Source: Ruthenibacterium sp. (lineage in GTDB: Bacteria > Bacillota > Clostridia > Oscillospirales > Ruminococcaceae). Taken from it: a stretch of DNA of 20,849 bases. A program made the position numbers and the translations under genes. Of the stretch, positions 6,687 through 14,293 are shown one piece after another (the stretch's first letter is position 1; each line of letters starts with the position of its first letter). The DNA lies in the NCBI GenBank assembly GCA_020025255.1, contig JAHHSK010000034.1, positions 1-20,849 of the forward strand, given 5' to 3'. Under the pieces are notes generated by a model. The model worked only from the letters and a program-made list of their open reading frames with translations. It did no database searches and was not told the origin of the DNA.

Positions 6687-8090
6687 TTGGCAAAAAAACC
6701 GATTAAAGTAACCGAAGTCGCACTGCGCGATGCGCATCAGTCTCTGATCGCCACGCGTATGACGATGGACGAAATGCGTCCGATCCTGCCTGCAATGGAT
6801 GAAGTGGGCTACTATTCAGCGGAATGCTGGGGCGGCGCAACATTTGACGCGTGCATCCGCTTTTTGGATGAAGATCCGTGGGAACGTCTGCGCATCCTGC
6901 GCAAGGAAATGCCGCACACAAAGCTGCAGATGCTGTTCCGCGGCCAGAACATGCTGGGCTACCGCCACTATGCAGATGACGCAGTGGAATACTTTGTTCA
7001 GAAGTCTGTTGCAAACGGCATCGACATCCTGCGTATTTTCGATGCATTGAACGATCCGCGCAACTTGGAAACTGCAATCAAAGCAGCGATCAAGGAAAAA
7101 GCGCACGTTCAGGGCTGTATCAGCTATACGCTCAGCCCGGTTCACAACAACGAGTATTTTGCAAAATATGCAAAAACGCTGGAAGAAATGGGCGCGCACA
7201 GTATCTGCATCAAGGATATGGCGGGTCTGTTGACGCCGACGGCAACGCATGAACTGGTCAAGGCACTGAAGGAAAGCATTTCGATCCCCGTGGATATCCA
7301 CAGCCACTATACCTCCGGCTTGGCATCGATGTCCATTCTGAAGGGCATTGAGGCCGGTGCGGATATCATTGATACGGCAATCAGCCCGCTGTCCTTGGGT
7401 ACAAGCCATATGCCCACGGAAAGCCTGGTTGCGGCTTTGCAGGGAACCGAGTATGACACGGGTCTTGATTTGAAGAAATTGAACGTGGTGCGTGAGCACT
7501 TTGCGAAACTGCGCCAGAAATATCTGGATAACGGTCAGCTCAGCCCGAAGATGCTGGGCGTTGATGCAAATACACTGCTTTATCAGGTTCCGGGCGGCAT
7601 GCTTTCCAACCTGCTCAAGCAGCTGAAGGATGCAGGCAAGGAAGATCAGCTTGATGCTGTGCTGCAGGAAATCCCCCGTGTCCGCAAGGATGCAGGCTAT
7701 CCGCCGCTGGTTACACCCACCAGCCAGATCGTCGGCACACAGGCTGTGTTCAATGTGATTTTGGGCGAGCGTTATAAAATGGTCACGAAGGAATTCAAGG
7801 GTCTTGTTCACGGCGATTACGGCAAGACTCCGGCTCCGATCAGCCCTGAGTTCACAAAGCAGATCCTTGGCGACGACCAGCCCATTACCTGCCGCCCGGC
7901 AGATCTCCTTGAGCCGGAAATCGAAAAGCTCAAGAAAGAAGCAAGCAAGTATGTCATGCAGGAAGAAGACGTTCTTACCTATGCCATGTTCCCGCAGGTT
8001 GCTCCGAAATTCTTCGATAAGCGCAATGAAAAGCTTGCCGGTGTGGATGGGGATCATGTTGATTTCCAAAACAAATCGCATCCGGTGTAA
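6687..8090 (+). CDS. oadA: Oxaloacetate decarboxylase alpha / PycB / transcarboxylase 5S-type carboxyltransferase
   Basis: This 467-residue protein has an N-terminal TIM-barrel HMGL-like domain (about 5-270) and a C-terminal conserved carboxylase domain (about 290-460). It has no C-terminal biotinyl domain, matching the separate carrier gene. Metal and active-site residues expected for the family are visible: RDAHQS (Asp15), CIKDMAGLL with the lysine that is carbamylated in relatives (Lys176), and DIHSHYTSG (His205, His207). ECWGGATFDACIRFL and DPWERLR are hallmark blocks. It transfers CO2 between biotin and pyruvate/oxaloacetate. The start is a TTG, preceded by GAGAGGTGA at 6672-6680. Decarboxylase, pyruvate carboxylase or transcarboxylase roles cannot be separated from this subunit alone. 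Confidence 0.92.
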   Translation: MAKKPIKVTEVALRDAHQSLIATRMTMDEMRPILPAMDEVGYYSAECWGGATFDACIRFLDEDPWERLRILRKEMPHTKLQMLFRGQNMLGYRHYADDAVEYFVQKSVANGIDILRIFDALNDPRNLETAIKAAIKEKAHVQGCISYTLSPVHNNEYFAKYAKTLEEMGAHSICIKDMAGLLTPTATHELVKALKESISIPVDIHSHYTSGLASMSILKGIEAGADIIDTAISPLSLGTSHMPTESLVAALQGTEYDTGLDLKKLNVVREHFAKLRQKYLDNGQLSPKMLGVDANTLLYQVPGGMLSNLLKQLKDAGKEDQLDAVLQEIPRVRKDAGYPPLVTPTSQIVGTQAVFNVILGERYKMVTKEFKGLVHGDYGKTPAPISPEFTKQILGDDQPITCRPADLLEPEIEKLKKEASKYVMQEEDVLTYAMFPQVAPKFFDKRNEKLAGVDGDHVDFQNKSHPV

Positions 8091-8233
8091 GCAAACCGCG
8101 TAAAACGATAAGCGTTTTGCACAGGGATAAATAGGAAAACACGGTATTGGATCGCATAGAAGCAGATAAGAAAAGAGATGCATCATGCATCGGAAATTCT
8201 TTAAAAGCGCCTATGCAGGAGAATGCAAAAGGG

Positions 8234-8280
8234 AAAATCCCGAGGAAGGTTCAAAAACGGAACCGGCCTCGGGATTTTTT
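8234..8280 (+). terminator. Rho-independent terminator of the carboxyltransferase operon
   Basis: A 12-bp stem (arms 8234-8245 and 8267-8278, with CCCGAGG/CCTCGGG at its core) encloses a second 5-bp stem (8248-8252 with 8260-8264). It ends in a run of six T residues at 8275-8280. It lies 143 nt after the last stop codon. The 8091-8233 leader to it holds no gene that I recognise. Confidence 0.92.
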
Positions 8281-8630
8281 GTATCCGATTGCGAACCCGT
8301 GCTTCGCATACGCTTTACGCAAAAGAACAAAGGTGCAGGAGAAAACGGCGCTGCCTTTTGCTTGCTGTCTCTTTTCAAACGCGGCAACGGAAATGTGCGC
8401 AGAGAACGGAACGGAGAAATATGTTTGCAAGGTTGAGAAAAAGGAATGCGGGATTCCAATACCGGAGACAGCGGCATGGATTTTCTGCCATTGTGTGCAG
8501 GAAAATGCACGTTGAGACATTCGGTTTTGAAATTCGGAGCATATATTTTGTGCCCTTTGCACAGGAATTCCGTGCCAATAGCATAAAAAGAAAGAAAGAA
8601 ACACGAAAGGCAGAGAAAACGCGAGAAAAC
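8281..8630. other. Gene-free stretch between terminator and yicC promoter
   Basis: About 350 bp without a supported gene. Open frames on both strands (8147-8515, 8223-8708 plus; 8211-8678, 8251-8604 minus) either run through the terminator or have no ribosome binding site and no recognisable motif. The plus strand is purine-rich towards the yicC promoter. No riboswitch or tRNA fold was recognised. Confidence 0.5.
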
Positions 8631-8659
8631 TTGCAAAAAAGCGAGAAAAGAAGTAAAAT
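8631..8659 (+). promoter_or_regulatory. Sigma-A type promoter of the yicC-prkC operon
   Basis: TTGCAA (8631-8636), a 17-nt spacer and TAAAAT (8654-8659) lie 39 nt upstream of the yicC ATG. AT-rich sequence (TATATCTTATATATC) follows directly. This is likely the main promoter for the downstream housekeeping run. Confidence 0.75.
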
Positions 8660-8698
8660 ATATCTTATATATCACCATGGGAAAGAAGGCTTGTTTTT

Positions 8699-9577
8699 AT
8701 GGTATTGAGTATGACCGGTTACGGCCGTGCCCAACAGGAACGGGGCGGACGCGATATAACAGTGGAAATCAAAAGCGTAAACTCCCGTTACTTTGAATAT
8801 TCTTCCCGCATGCCGCGCGCATTTTCATTTTTGGAGGATAAGCTGAAAAAGCTGGCAAATGAAAAGATATCCCGCGGCAAAACGGAGCTTGCACTGACCG
8901 TTGTGAATATCGATGCGCCGGAAGCAACGATCCGTGTCAACATGGAGCTGGCGAAGAGCTATTTGGATGCAATCAATGAGATGAGCGAAACTCTCGGCGT
9001 GAAAAATGATGTCAGCGCCGGAATGCTGACGCGTTTTCCGGATGTGTTCACGACACAACCGGCTCAGCTGGATGAAGATGCGCTTTGGCAGGATGTCAAG
9101 GCGGTAGCGCAGGATGCTGTGGATAATTTTGTTGCGATGCGGGCAGCCGAAGGAGAAAAGCTGAAGGCGGATGTGCTTTCCCGTTTGGATGCAATCGAAA
9201 ACACAGTGGAAGAAATTGAAAAAACAAGCGAGGAACGCGTTGAAAAATATACTGAGCGTTTGTATGCAAAGCTGAAAACGCTGCTGGCGGATACGGATAT
9301 CGACGATTCACGCATTCTGACGGAAGCGGCGATTTTCGGGGATAAAACAGCAATCGACGAAGAAACAGTGCGCCTGCGCAGCCATATTCGCCAGTACCGC
9401 GATATTTTGGAGCTGCACGAGCCGGTGGGGCGCAAGCTGGATTTTCTGACACAGGAGCTCAATCGGGAAATCAATACCATTGGAAGCAAGGCACAGGATC
9501 TTGCCATCACGCGTATGGTAGTGGACACCAAGGCAGAAATTGAAAAAATACGCGAACAGATCCAGAATATCGAATAA
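8699..9577 (+). CDS. yicC: YicC/YloC family endoribonuclease
   Basis: This 292-residue protein starts with the family signature LSMTGYGRA and continues with KSVNSRYFE (about residues 25-33) and the N-terminal YicC domain. A long charged coiled-coil-like middle lies at about 145-200. The C-terminal DUF1732 region ends with LNREINTIGSKAQDLAITRMVVDTKAEIEKIREQ-type sequence near 260-290. Bacterial YicC/YloC proteins are reported endoribonucleases acting in RNA turnover. AGAAGG at 8684-8689 sets the ATG at 8699. It leads the operon yicC-remA-gmk, the order seen in Bacillus and Clostridia. Confidence 0.94.
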   Translation: MVLSMTGYGRAQQERGGRDITVEIKSVNSRYFEYSSRMPRAFSFLEDKLKKLANEKISRGKTELALTVVNIDAPEATIRVNMELAKSYLDAINEMSETLGVKNDVSAGMLTRFPDVFTTQPAQLDEDALWQDVKAVAQDAVDNFVAMRAAEGEKLKADVLSRLDAIENTVEEIEKTSEERVEKYTERLYAKLKTLLADTDIDDSRILTEAAIFGDKTAIDEETVRLRSHIRQYRDILELHEPVGRKLDFLTQELNREINTIGSKAQDLAITRMVVDTKAEIEKIREQIQNIE

Positions 9578-9638
9578 GAATGCCGAAATACCGAATGTCC
9601 GCCCAAAGAGCGGCGCATACTGCTTAGGAGGAAAATGG

Positions 9639-9905
9639 ATGAAGCTTATCAACATCGGCTTTGGCAATATGGTCAGCGCAAACCGCCTGATCGCCATAGT
9701 CAGCCCGGAATCTGCACCGATCAAACGAATTGTGCAGGAAGCACGCGATCGGGGAACCCTGATCGACGCAACCTACGGACGCCGCACGCGCGCTGTAATC
9801 ATCACGGATTCGGATCATGTGATTCTTTCAGCGGTACAGCCAGAGACTGTAGCAAATCGCCTGAACGATGAAGAGGATGAAACGGAGTTGGAAGATGATG
9901 AATAA
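9639..9905 (+). CDS. remA: RemA-type extracellular matrix regulatory protein (DUF370)
   Basis: This 88-residue DNA-binding regulator matches the DUF370/RemA family: KLINIGFGNMVSANRLIAIVSPESAPIKR at the N-terminus, then LIDATYGRRTRAVIITDSDHVILSAVQPETV. In Bacillus subtilis RemA activates biofilm matrix and osmoprotectant genes; the targets here are unknown. The ATG at 9639 is chosen because AGGAGG (9626-9631) precedes it by 7 nt; the open frame upstream to 9540 overlaps yicC and is not needed. The C-terminal 15 residues are a very acidic tail (Asp/Glu-rich). Its 3' end overlaps gmk by 11 nt. Confidence 0.95.
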   Translation: MKLINIGFGNMVSANRLIAIVSPESAPIKRIVQEARDRGTLIDATYGRRTRAVIITDSDHVILSAVQPETVANRLNDEEDETELEDDE

Positions 9906-10464
9906 ACAGCGCAACTTACTGGTGGTTTCCGGGCCGTCCGGAGCCGGCAAGGATACGGTTGTCAGTCGAATGAGAGAACGTCATCCCGAAATTGAAATTT
10001 CGGTTTCTGCCACCACGCGCGCACCGCGCCCGGGCGAACAGGACGGCGTCAACTATTATTACATGACAAAGGAACAGTTCGAGTCGAAAATCGAACAATG
10101 TGAAATGCTCGAACATGTTCAGTATTGTGATAAGTATTACGGCACGCCGAAATCGGAAGTGGACAAGCGTTTGGATGCTGGAATTCCGGTGGTGCTTGTG
10201 ATCGAAGTGATCGGGGCTGCAAACATCAAGAAAATGTATCCGGAAAGCACGCTTGTATTTATTGCACCGCCCAGCATGCAGGAGCTTCGTTCCCGCTTGT
10301 GCCAACGCGGTACCGAGACAGCGGAAAAAATCGAGTGTCGGATGAAGTGTGCACAGGAAGAAATGAAGCATGCGCAGGAGTATGATTTTCGTGTCGTAAA
10401 CGAGAACGTGGATGAATGTGCTGAGGAAATCTATGCGATTTTGAACCAGCGGCGCGGCGAATGA
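9895..10464 (+). CDS. gmk: Guanylate kinase
   Basis: This 189-residue enzyme phosphorylates GMP to GDP using ATP. The P-loop GPSGAGKDT is at residues 13-21. The GMP-binding region SATTRAPRPGEQDGVNYYYMT and the YGTPKSEVD block (about 84-92) are typical of GMK. The lid contains RLCQRGTET. The start at 9895 is chosen because GGAG at 9884-9887 lies 7 nt upstream; an adjacent ATG at 9898 is equally in frame, and 9868 is less likely. It overlaps remA by 11 nt. The Asp after the P-loop lysine, where Gly or Ser is more usual, is a minor variant. rpoZ normally follows gmk but is absent here. Confidence 0.95.
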   Translation: MMNKQRNLLVVSGPSGAGKDTVVSRMRERHPEIEISVSATTRAPRPGEQDGVNYYYMTKEQFESKIEQCEMLEHVQYCDKYYGTPKSEVDKRLDAGIPVVLVIEVIGAANIKKMYPESTLVFIAPPSMQELRSRLCQRGTETAEKIECRMKCAQEEMKHAQEYDFRVVNENVDECAEEIYAILNQRRGE

Positions 10465-10496
10465 CACAGCCTTAGAAAGAAAGGGGAGAGGTGCGT

Positions 10497-12752
10497 TTGG
10501 CTGAATGGGTGCAGGTGGCGGTCAATAACGCTACTTTCCACTTTGATAAACTGTATACGTACCGTGTCCCGGTGCATTTGCAGCCGCGTGTTTTTATTGG
10601 CAGTATGGTGCTGGTGCCGTTCGGGCGGGGAAGTGCGGCGCGAATGGGTGTTGTACTGGGGCTTTCCGAAGGCGGGGCACAGGGCAAACAGGTCAAGTCG
10701 ATTTACGATGCCGCGCCCGAACAGGCGAAGCTTTCGCCGGAGCTGCTGGAGCTGGTTTACTTTCTGAAAGAACATACATTCTGCACCTATTATGAAGCGG
10801 TAAAGGCAATCATCCCGTATGGCGCGCAGTATAAAGCAGTGAACACCGGAGCGGTTCCGCAGCTGCAAAAACAAATCGTTCGGCATACGGAATCGGTTTA
10901 TGAACGCACGGATGCCCCGTGGCAGGGAAGAAAAACCGAAAAGCAAATGGCTGCATGGCAGGCACTGGAACAAGGTGCGGTGACGCTGCATCGCCTGGAA
11001 GAACAGGGGATCAGCAAGGCAGTGCTGGATCGGCTGGTGGATAAAGGCGTGCTGAGCGTATCGCAGCGGGATAAAAGTGCGGCGGTTTACGAAGAATATG
11101 TTCCCGCCCAGCAGGACGTGACGCTTTCACCGGCGCAGCAGGCGGCGTACGATCCACTAGCTGCCCTGTTGGATTCGGGAAAGCCTGCCGCAGCACTGCT
11201 TCACGGTGTCACCTCCAGCGGCAAGACACTTGTGTTTTTGAAGCTGATCGAAAAGACCGTGGCGCAAGGGCGCAAGGCGTTGGTGCTGGTGCCGGAAATT
11301 TCCCTCACACCGCAGATGATCTATCGGATGAAAGCACATTTCGGGGAACGCGTGGCGGTTCAGCATTCGGCTCTTTCCAATACGGAACGCCTGCTTCAGT
11401 GGCAGCAGATCCAAAACGGAGGGGCGGATATTGTGGTTGGTACGCGAAGTGCAATTTTTGCGCCGCTTTCGAATATCGGACTGATTATCATTGATGAAGA
11501 ACAGGAACGAACCTATCAGTCAGACAGTGCGCCGCGTTACGCAGCGCATGACGTAGCGAAGAGACGCGCAGCATCCCACCATGCACTGCTGCTTTTGGCA
11601 TCGGCAACGCCTTCGACGGAAAGCTATTATGCCGCCTGTCAGGGACGATATGTGCTGGTGGAGCTGTTGGAACGGTACAATCAGATGCCGATGCCGCAAG
11701 TGCGCATCGTGGATATGCGCGGGGAACTGGCATCGGGAAACACATCCTCGATAAGCACAGAACTGGCGGATGCTATCCGCCAGAACCTGGCGCGGGGGGA
11801 ACAGACGATCCTGCTGCTCAACCGGCGCGGCTATAAGACGGTGGGAATGTGTACCGGCTGCGGTGAGGTGCTGCGGTGCGAATCGTGCAGTGTGCCCATG
11901 GTATACCATAAAGCAGATGGGCATCTTTTGTGCCATTACTGCGGAAAAACACTTCGCCCCGTACCGGAAAACTGCCCGAAATGCGGCAGCCGGATGAAAT
12001 ACACAGGATTTGGGACGCAGCGCGTGGAGGAAGAACTGGAAGAGCTTTTCCCGCAGGCGCGTGTGCTCCGCATGGATCTGGATACGACATCCCGAAAAAA
12101 TGCACATGAAAAAATGCTTGCCCGCTTTGCAAAGGGCGAATATGACATCATGCTGGGTACCCAAATGGTTGCAAAAGGGCTGGATTTTGAACGCGTCACG
12201 CTGGTAGGCGTGCTGGGGATCGATCAGATGCTGTTTGCGCAGGGATACAGGGCGAGCGAAAATGTTTTTTCGCTTGTAACACAGGTTATCGGGCGCGGCG
12301 GGCGGGCGCAGAAGGCCGGAAGAGCGGTGATCCAAACGGTGGATCCGGAAAATCCGGTGCTGAAGCTTGCGGCAAAGCAGGATTATAAGGCGTTTTACCG
12401 CGATGAGATCGCGTTCCGCAAAATGAATCTGTACCCGCCGTTCTGCTCGATCTGCCTTGCGGTATTTTCGGGCACAAAAGAAGCCGAGGTGCTGGCGGCT
12501 GCGCACGCATTTGCGCAGCAGGTGCAGAATCTGGCACAGAAAAGAACCGGTATCCCGCTGCGGATCCTAGGCCCTGCCCCGATGAACGTGGCAAAGATCA
12601 ACGATCATTATCGCTACAAGCTGACGATGAAATGCCGCAACGACAGGGCGTTTCGCGCCCTTATGGGGGATGTGCTGGGCGAATATAATGCAAAAGGGCT
12701 GCCCGCAAAGGCATCGGTGTACCTTGATTTTCATTCAGATTCCGATAATTAA
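10497..12752 (+). CDS. priA: Primosomal protein N' (replication restart helicase PriA)
   Basis: This protein of about 751 residues reloads the replisome at stalled forks. The N-terminal 3'-end-binding domain (about 1-105) is followed by a helicase core with Walker A GVTSSGKT (237-244) and motif II DEEQ (333-336), where DEEH is the textbook form. Eight zinc-binding cysteines are grouped in CxxC pairs at 452/455, 461/464, 479/482 and 493/496. Helicase motifs GTQMVAKGLDFERVT and QVIGRGGRAQKAGR complete the core. I prefer the TTG at 10497, because GGGGAG at 10483-10488 is 8 nt away. The GTG at 10491 would leave only 2 nt and give 753 residues. It follows gmk after about 30 nt. Confidence 0.95.
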   Translation: MAEWVQVAVNNATFHFDKLYTYRVPVHLQPRVFIGSMVLVPFGRGSAARMGVVLGLSEGGAQGKQVKSIYDAAPEQAKLSPELLELVYFLKEHTFCTYYEAVKAIIPYGAQYKAVNTGAVPQLQKQIVRHTESVYERTDAPWQGRKTEKQMAAWQALEQGAVTLHRLEEQGISKAVLDRLVDKGVLSVSQRDKSAAVYEEYVPAQQDVTLSPAQQAAYDPLAALLDSGKPAAALLHGVTSSGKTLVFLKLIEKTVAQGRKALVLVPEISLTPQMIYRMKAHFGERVAVQHSALSNTERLLQWQQIQNGGADIVVGTRSAIFAPLSNIGLIIIDEEQERTYQSDSAPRYAAHDVAKRRAASHHALLLLASATPSTESYYAACQGRYVLVELLERYNQMPMPQVRIVDMRGELASGNTSSISTELADAIRQNLARGEQTILLLNRRGYKTVGMCTGCGEVLRCESCSVPMVYHKADGHLLCHYCGKTLRPVPENCPKCGSRMKYTGFGTQRVEEELEELFPQARVLRMDLDTTSRKNAHEKMLARFAKGEYDIMLGTQMVAKGLDFERVTLVGVLGIDQMLFAQGYRASENVFSLVTQVIGRGGRAQKAGRAVIQTVDPENPVLKLAAKQDYKAFYRDEIAFRKMNLYPPFCSICLAVFSGTKEAEVLAAAHAFAQQVQNLAQKRTGIPLRILGPAPMNVAKINDHYRYKLTMKCRNDRAFRALMGDVLGEYNAKGLPAKASVYLDFHSDSDN

Positions 12753-12770
12753 CCGATACATGTTATGATT

Positions 12771-12779
12771 TGTAAAAAA
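12771..12779 (+). promoter_or_regulatory. Possible extended -10 element upstream of def
   Basis: TGTTATGAT forms an extended -10 (TG-N-TATGAT) 18 nt before the def start codon, in a short AT-rich gap after priA. No convincing -35 lies 17 nt upstream, so this is a weak internal promoter candidate at best. Confidence 0.35.
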
Positions 12780-12796
12780 ATATGGAGGAATAAATT

Positions 12797-13312
12797 ATGG
12801 CGTTACGCACGATTGTTCAGGATGGAGATCCGATTTTGAAGAAAAAATGCCGTCCGGTCACCCGCTTTGATGAGCGATTGGCTGAACTGCTTGACGATAT
12901 GAAGGAAACGCTTACCGAAGCACAGGGCTATGGACTGGCAGGCCCGCAGGTCGGCATGATGCGCCGCCTGTTCATCAGTCTGGATGAACGGGATCTGCCG
13001 GAAGGAGCATCCTTTGAAGAAGGAGCCGAACCGAAATACATCGAGTTCATCAATCCCGAAATCATCGCAACGGAAGGGGAAGTGACGGGCTATGAGGGAT
13101 GCCTTTCCTTCCCGGGACGCACTGCGTCCATTACCCGCCCGGAAAAGGTGACGGTGCGTGCGTTTGACCGAAACGGAAATCCGTTCACACTGACAGGTGA
13201 AGGCATGCTTGCGCGCTGCATCTGCCATGAAAGCAATCATTTGGATGGCATCACGATCATGGATCTTGCGGAATCCTTTTACGAGGATGAGGAGTACGAC
13301 GAGGAGGAATAA
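12797..13312 (+). CDS. def: Peptide deformylase
   Basis: This 171-residue iron/zinc enzyme removes the formyl group from new protein N-termini. The three family motifs are present: GYGLAGPQVG (44-53; GLAAPQ is more usual, so one Ala is Gly), EGCLSFPG with metal ligand Cys102, and HESNH with His144, catalytic Glu145 and His148. The C-terminus is a strongly acidic tail of about 10 Glu/Asp residues. GGAGG (12784-12788) supports the ATG. It is followed after 3 nt by fmt, the enzyme that adds the formyl group it removes; the pairing is standard. Confidence 0.96.
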   Translation: MALRTIVQDGDPILKKKCRPVTRFDERLAELLDDMKETLTEAQGYGLAGPQVGMMRRLFISLDERDLPEGASFEEGAEPKYIEFINPEIIATEGEVTGYEGCLSFPGRTASITRPEKVTVRAFDRNGNPFTLTGEGMLARCICHESNHLDGITIMDLAESFYEDEEYDEEE

Positions 13313-13315
13313 ACG

Positions 13316-14236
13316 TTGAAAATCCTGTTTATGGGGACGCCGGACATCGCAGCAGCCTCGCTGAAAGCGATTCTGGATGCCGGACATGAGGTGTGCGGCG
13401 TGTATACGCGGGAAGATAAACCGGTGGGACGAAAACAGGTTTTGACGGCGCCCGTGGTCAAACAGCTTGCACAGGAATACGGGATCCCGGTATTTCAGCC
13501 CAAAACGCTGCGGGAAGCGGCTGTGGTGGACGAAATCCGCACCCTTGCACCGGAATTGATCGTTGTGGTGGCATATGGACGGCTGCTGCCGCCGGAGGTT
13601 TTGTGTCTGCCGAAGTATGGATGCATCAATCTGCATGTTTCCCTTTTGCCGAAATACCGCGGCGCGGCTCCGGTACAGTGGTCGGTCATCCAGGGGGAAA
13701 AACAGACCGGGGTATCCATCATGTATCTGGACGAAGGCTTGGACACCGGGGATATTCTGCGTGTTTCTCCGGTGGAAATCGGGGAAAACGAAACCTCCGG
13801 AGAACTGTTTGAACGCATTACCCAGGAGGGTGCGCGCACGCTGCTGTGTGCGATTGCAGATATTGCGGCAGGCACAGCACAGGCAACACCGCAGGATGAT
13901 GCGAAAGCAACACTCGCGCCCCCGCTGACCAAAGAAATGGCGCAGTTTACCTTCTGCGCACCGGCCAAGAAGCTGCATGATCTGATTCGCGGGCTGAATC
14001 CGTGGCCGGTGGCGTGGTTTGAATATGAAGGCAAAAAGGTGAAGGTGCGCCGCACGCTGTGCGATCCCGATGCATCGGGAAAAGCGGGCGAAATCCTGAG
14101 CATTAAGCCGCTTGTGGTCGCATGTGAAACCGGCGCACTGACGCTTGTGGAAGTGGTGCCGGAGGGCAGCCGTCCTATGGAAGGAAGCGCGTGGGCGGCA
14201 GGACGCCGTTTTGCAAAAGGCGACACGCTGCAATAA
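13316..14236 (+). CDS. fmt: Methionyl-tRNA formyltransferase
   Basis: This 306-residue enzyme transfers a formyl group from 10-formyltetrahydrofolate to initiator Met-tRNA. The N-terminal Rossmann domain begins KILFMGTPDIAAASL. The catalytic core INLHVSLLPKYRGAAPVQW contains Asn105 and His107, with Asp143 in GLDTGD. The C-terminal tRNA-binding domain (about 205-300) includes IRGLNPWPVAWFEYEGKKVKV. The start is a TTG at 13316; its ribosome binding site GAGGAGG (13301-13307) lies inside the acidic tail codons of def, which implies translational coupling. Confidence 0.95.
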   Translation: MKILFMGTPDIAAASLKAILDAGHEVCGVYTREDKPVGRKQVLTAPVVKQLAQEYGIPVFQPKTLREAAVVDEIRTLAPELIVVVAYGRLLPPEVLCLPKYGCINLHVSLLPKYRGAAPVQWSVIQGEKQTGVSIMYLDEGLDTGDILRVSPVEIGENETSGELFERITQEGARTLLCAIADIAAGTAQATPQDDAKATLAPPLTKEMAQFTFCAPAKKLHDLIRGLNPWPVAWFEYEGKKVKVRRTLCDPDASGKAGEILSIKPLVVACETGALTLVEVVPEGSRPMEGSAWAAGRRFAKGDTLQ

Positions 14237-14257
14237 AATCCGCGCATTTGTCGTATA

Positions 14258-14280
14258 TATAATGGGCGCATTATCGGCGC
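14258..14280 (+). promoter_or_regulatory. Possible -10 and small hairpin before rsmB
   Basis: A perfect TATAAT (14258-14263) lies in the 57-nt gap before rsmB, without a recognisable -35. It is followed by a 5-bp GGCGC/GCGCC hairpin immediately before the GGAGG ribosome binding site at 14282-14286. Both could be chance; if real they would allow separate control of rsmB onward. Confidence 0.3.
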
Positions 14281-14293
14281 CGGAGGAAAATCT

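Noticed and set aside
8177..8195. Short tandem ATGCATC ATGCATC
   Set aside because: Only two 7-nt copies; too short to tell from chance.
8147..8515. 122-codon plus-strand frame after the carboxyltransferase operon
   Set aside because: It begins at a TTG without a ribosome binding site and reads straight through a strong intrinsic terminator.
9540..9638. Upstream extension of the remA frame
   Set aside because: It overlaps the end of yicC, and the AGGAGG-preceded ATG at 9639 gives the standard RemA N-terminus.
10491..10496. GTG start for priA
   Set aside because: The ribosome binding site would be only 2 nt away; the TTG at 10497 has correct spacing. The difference is two residues and cannot be settled from sequence alone.
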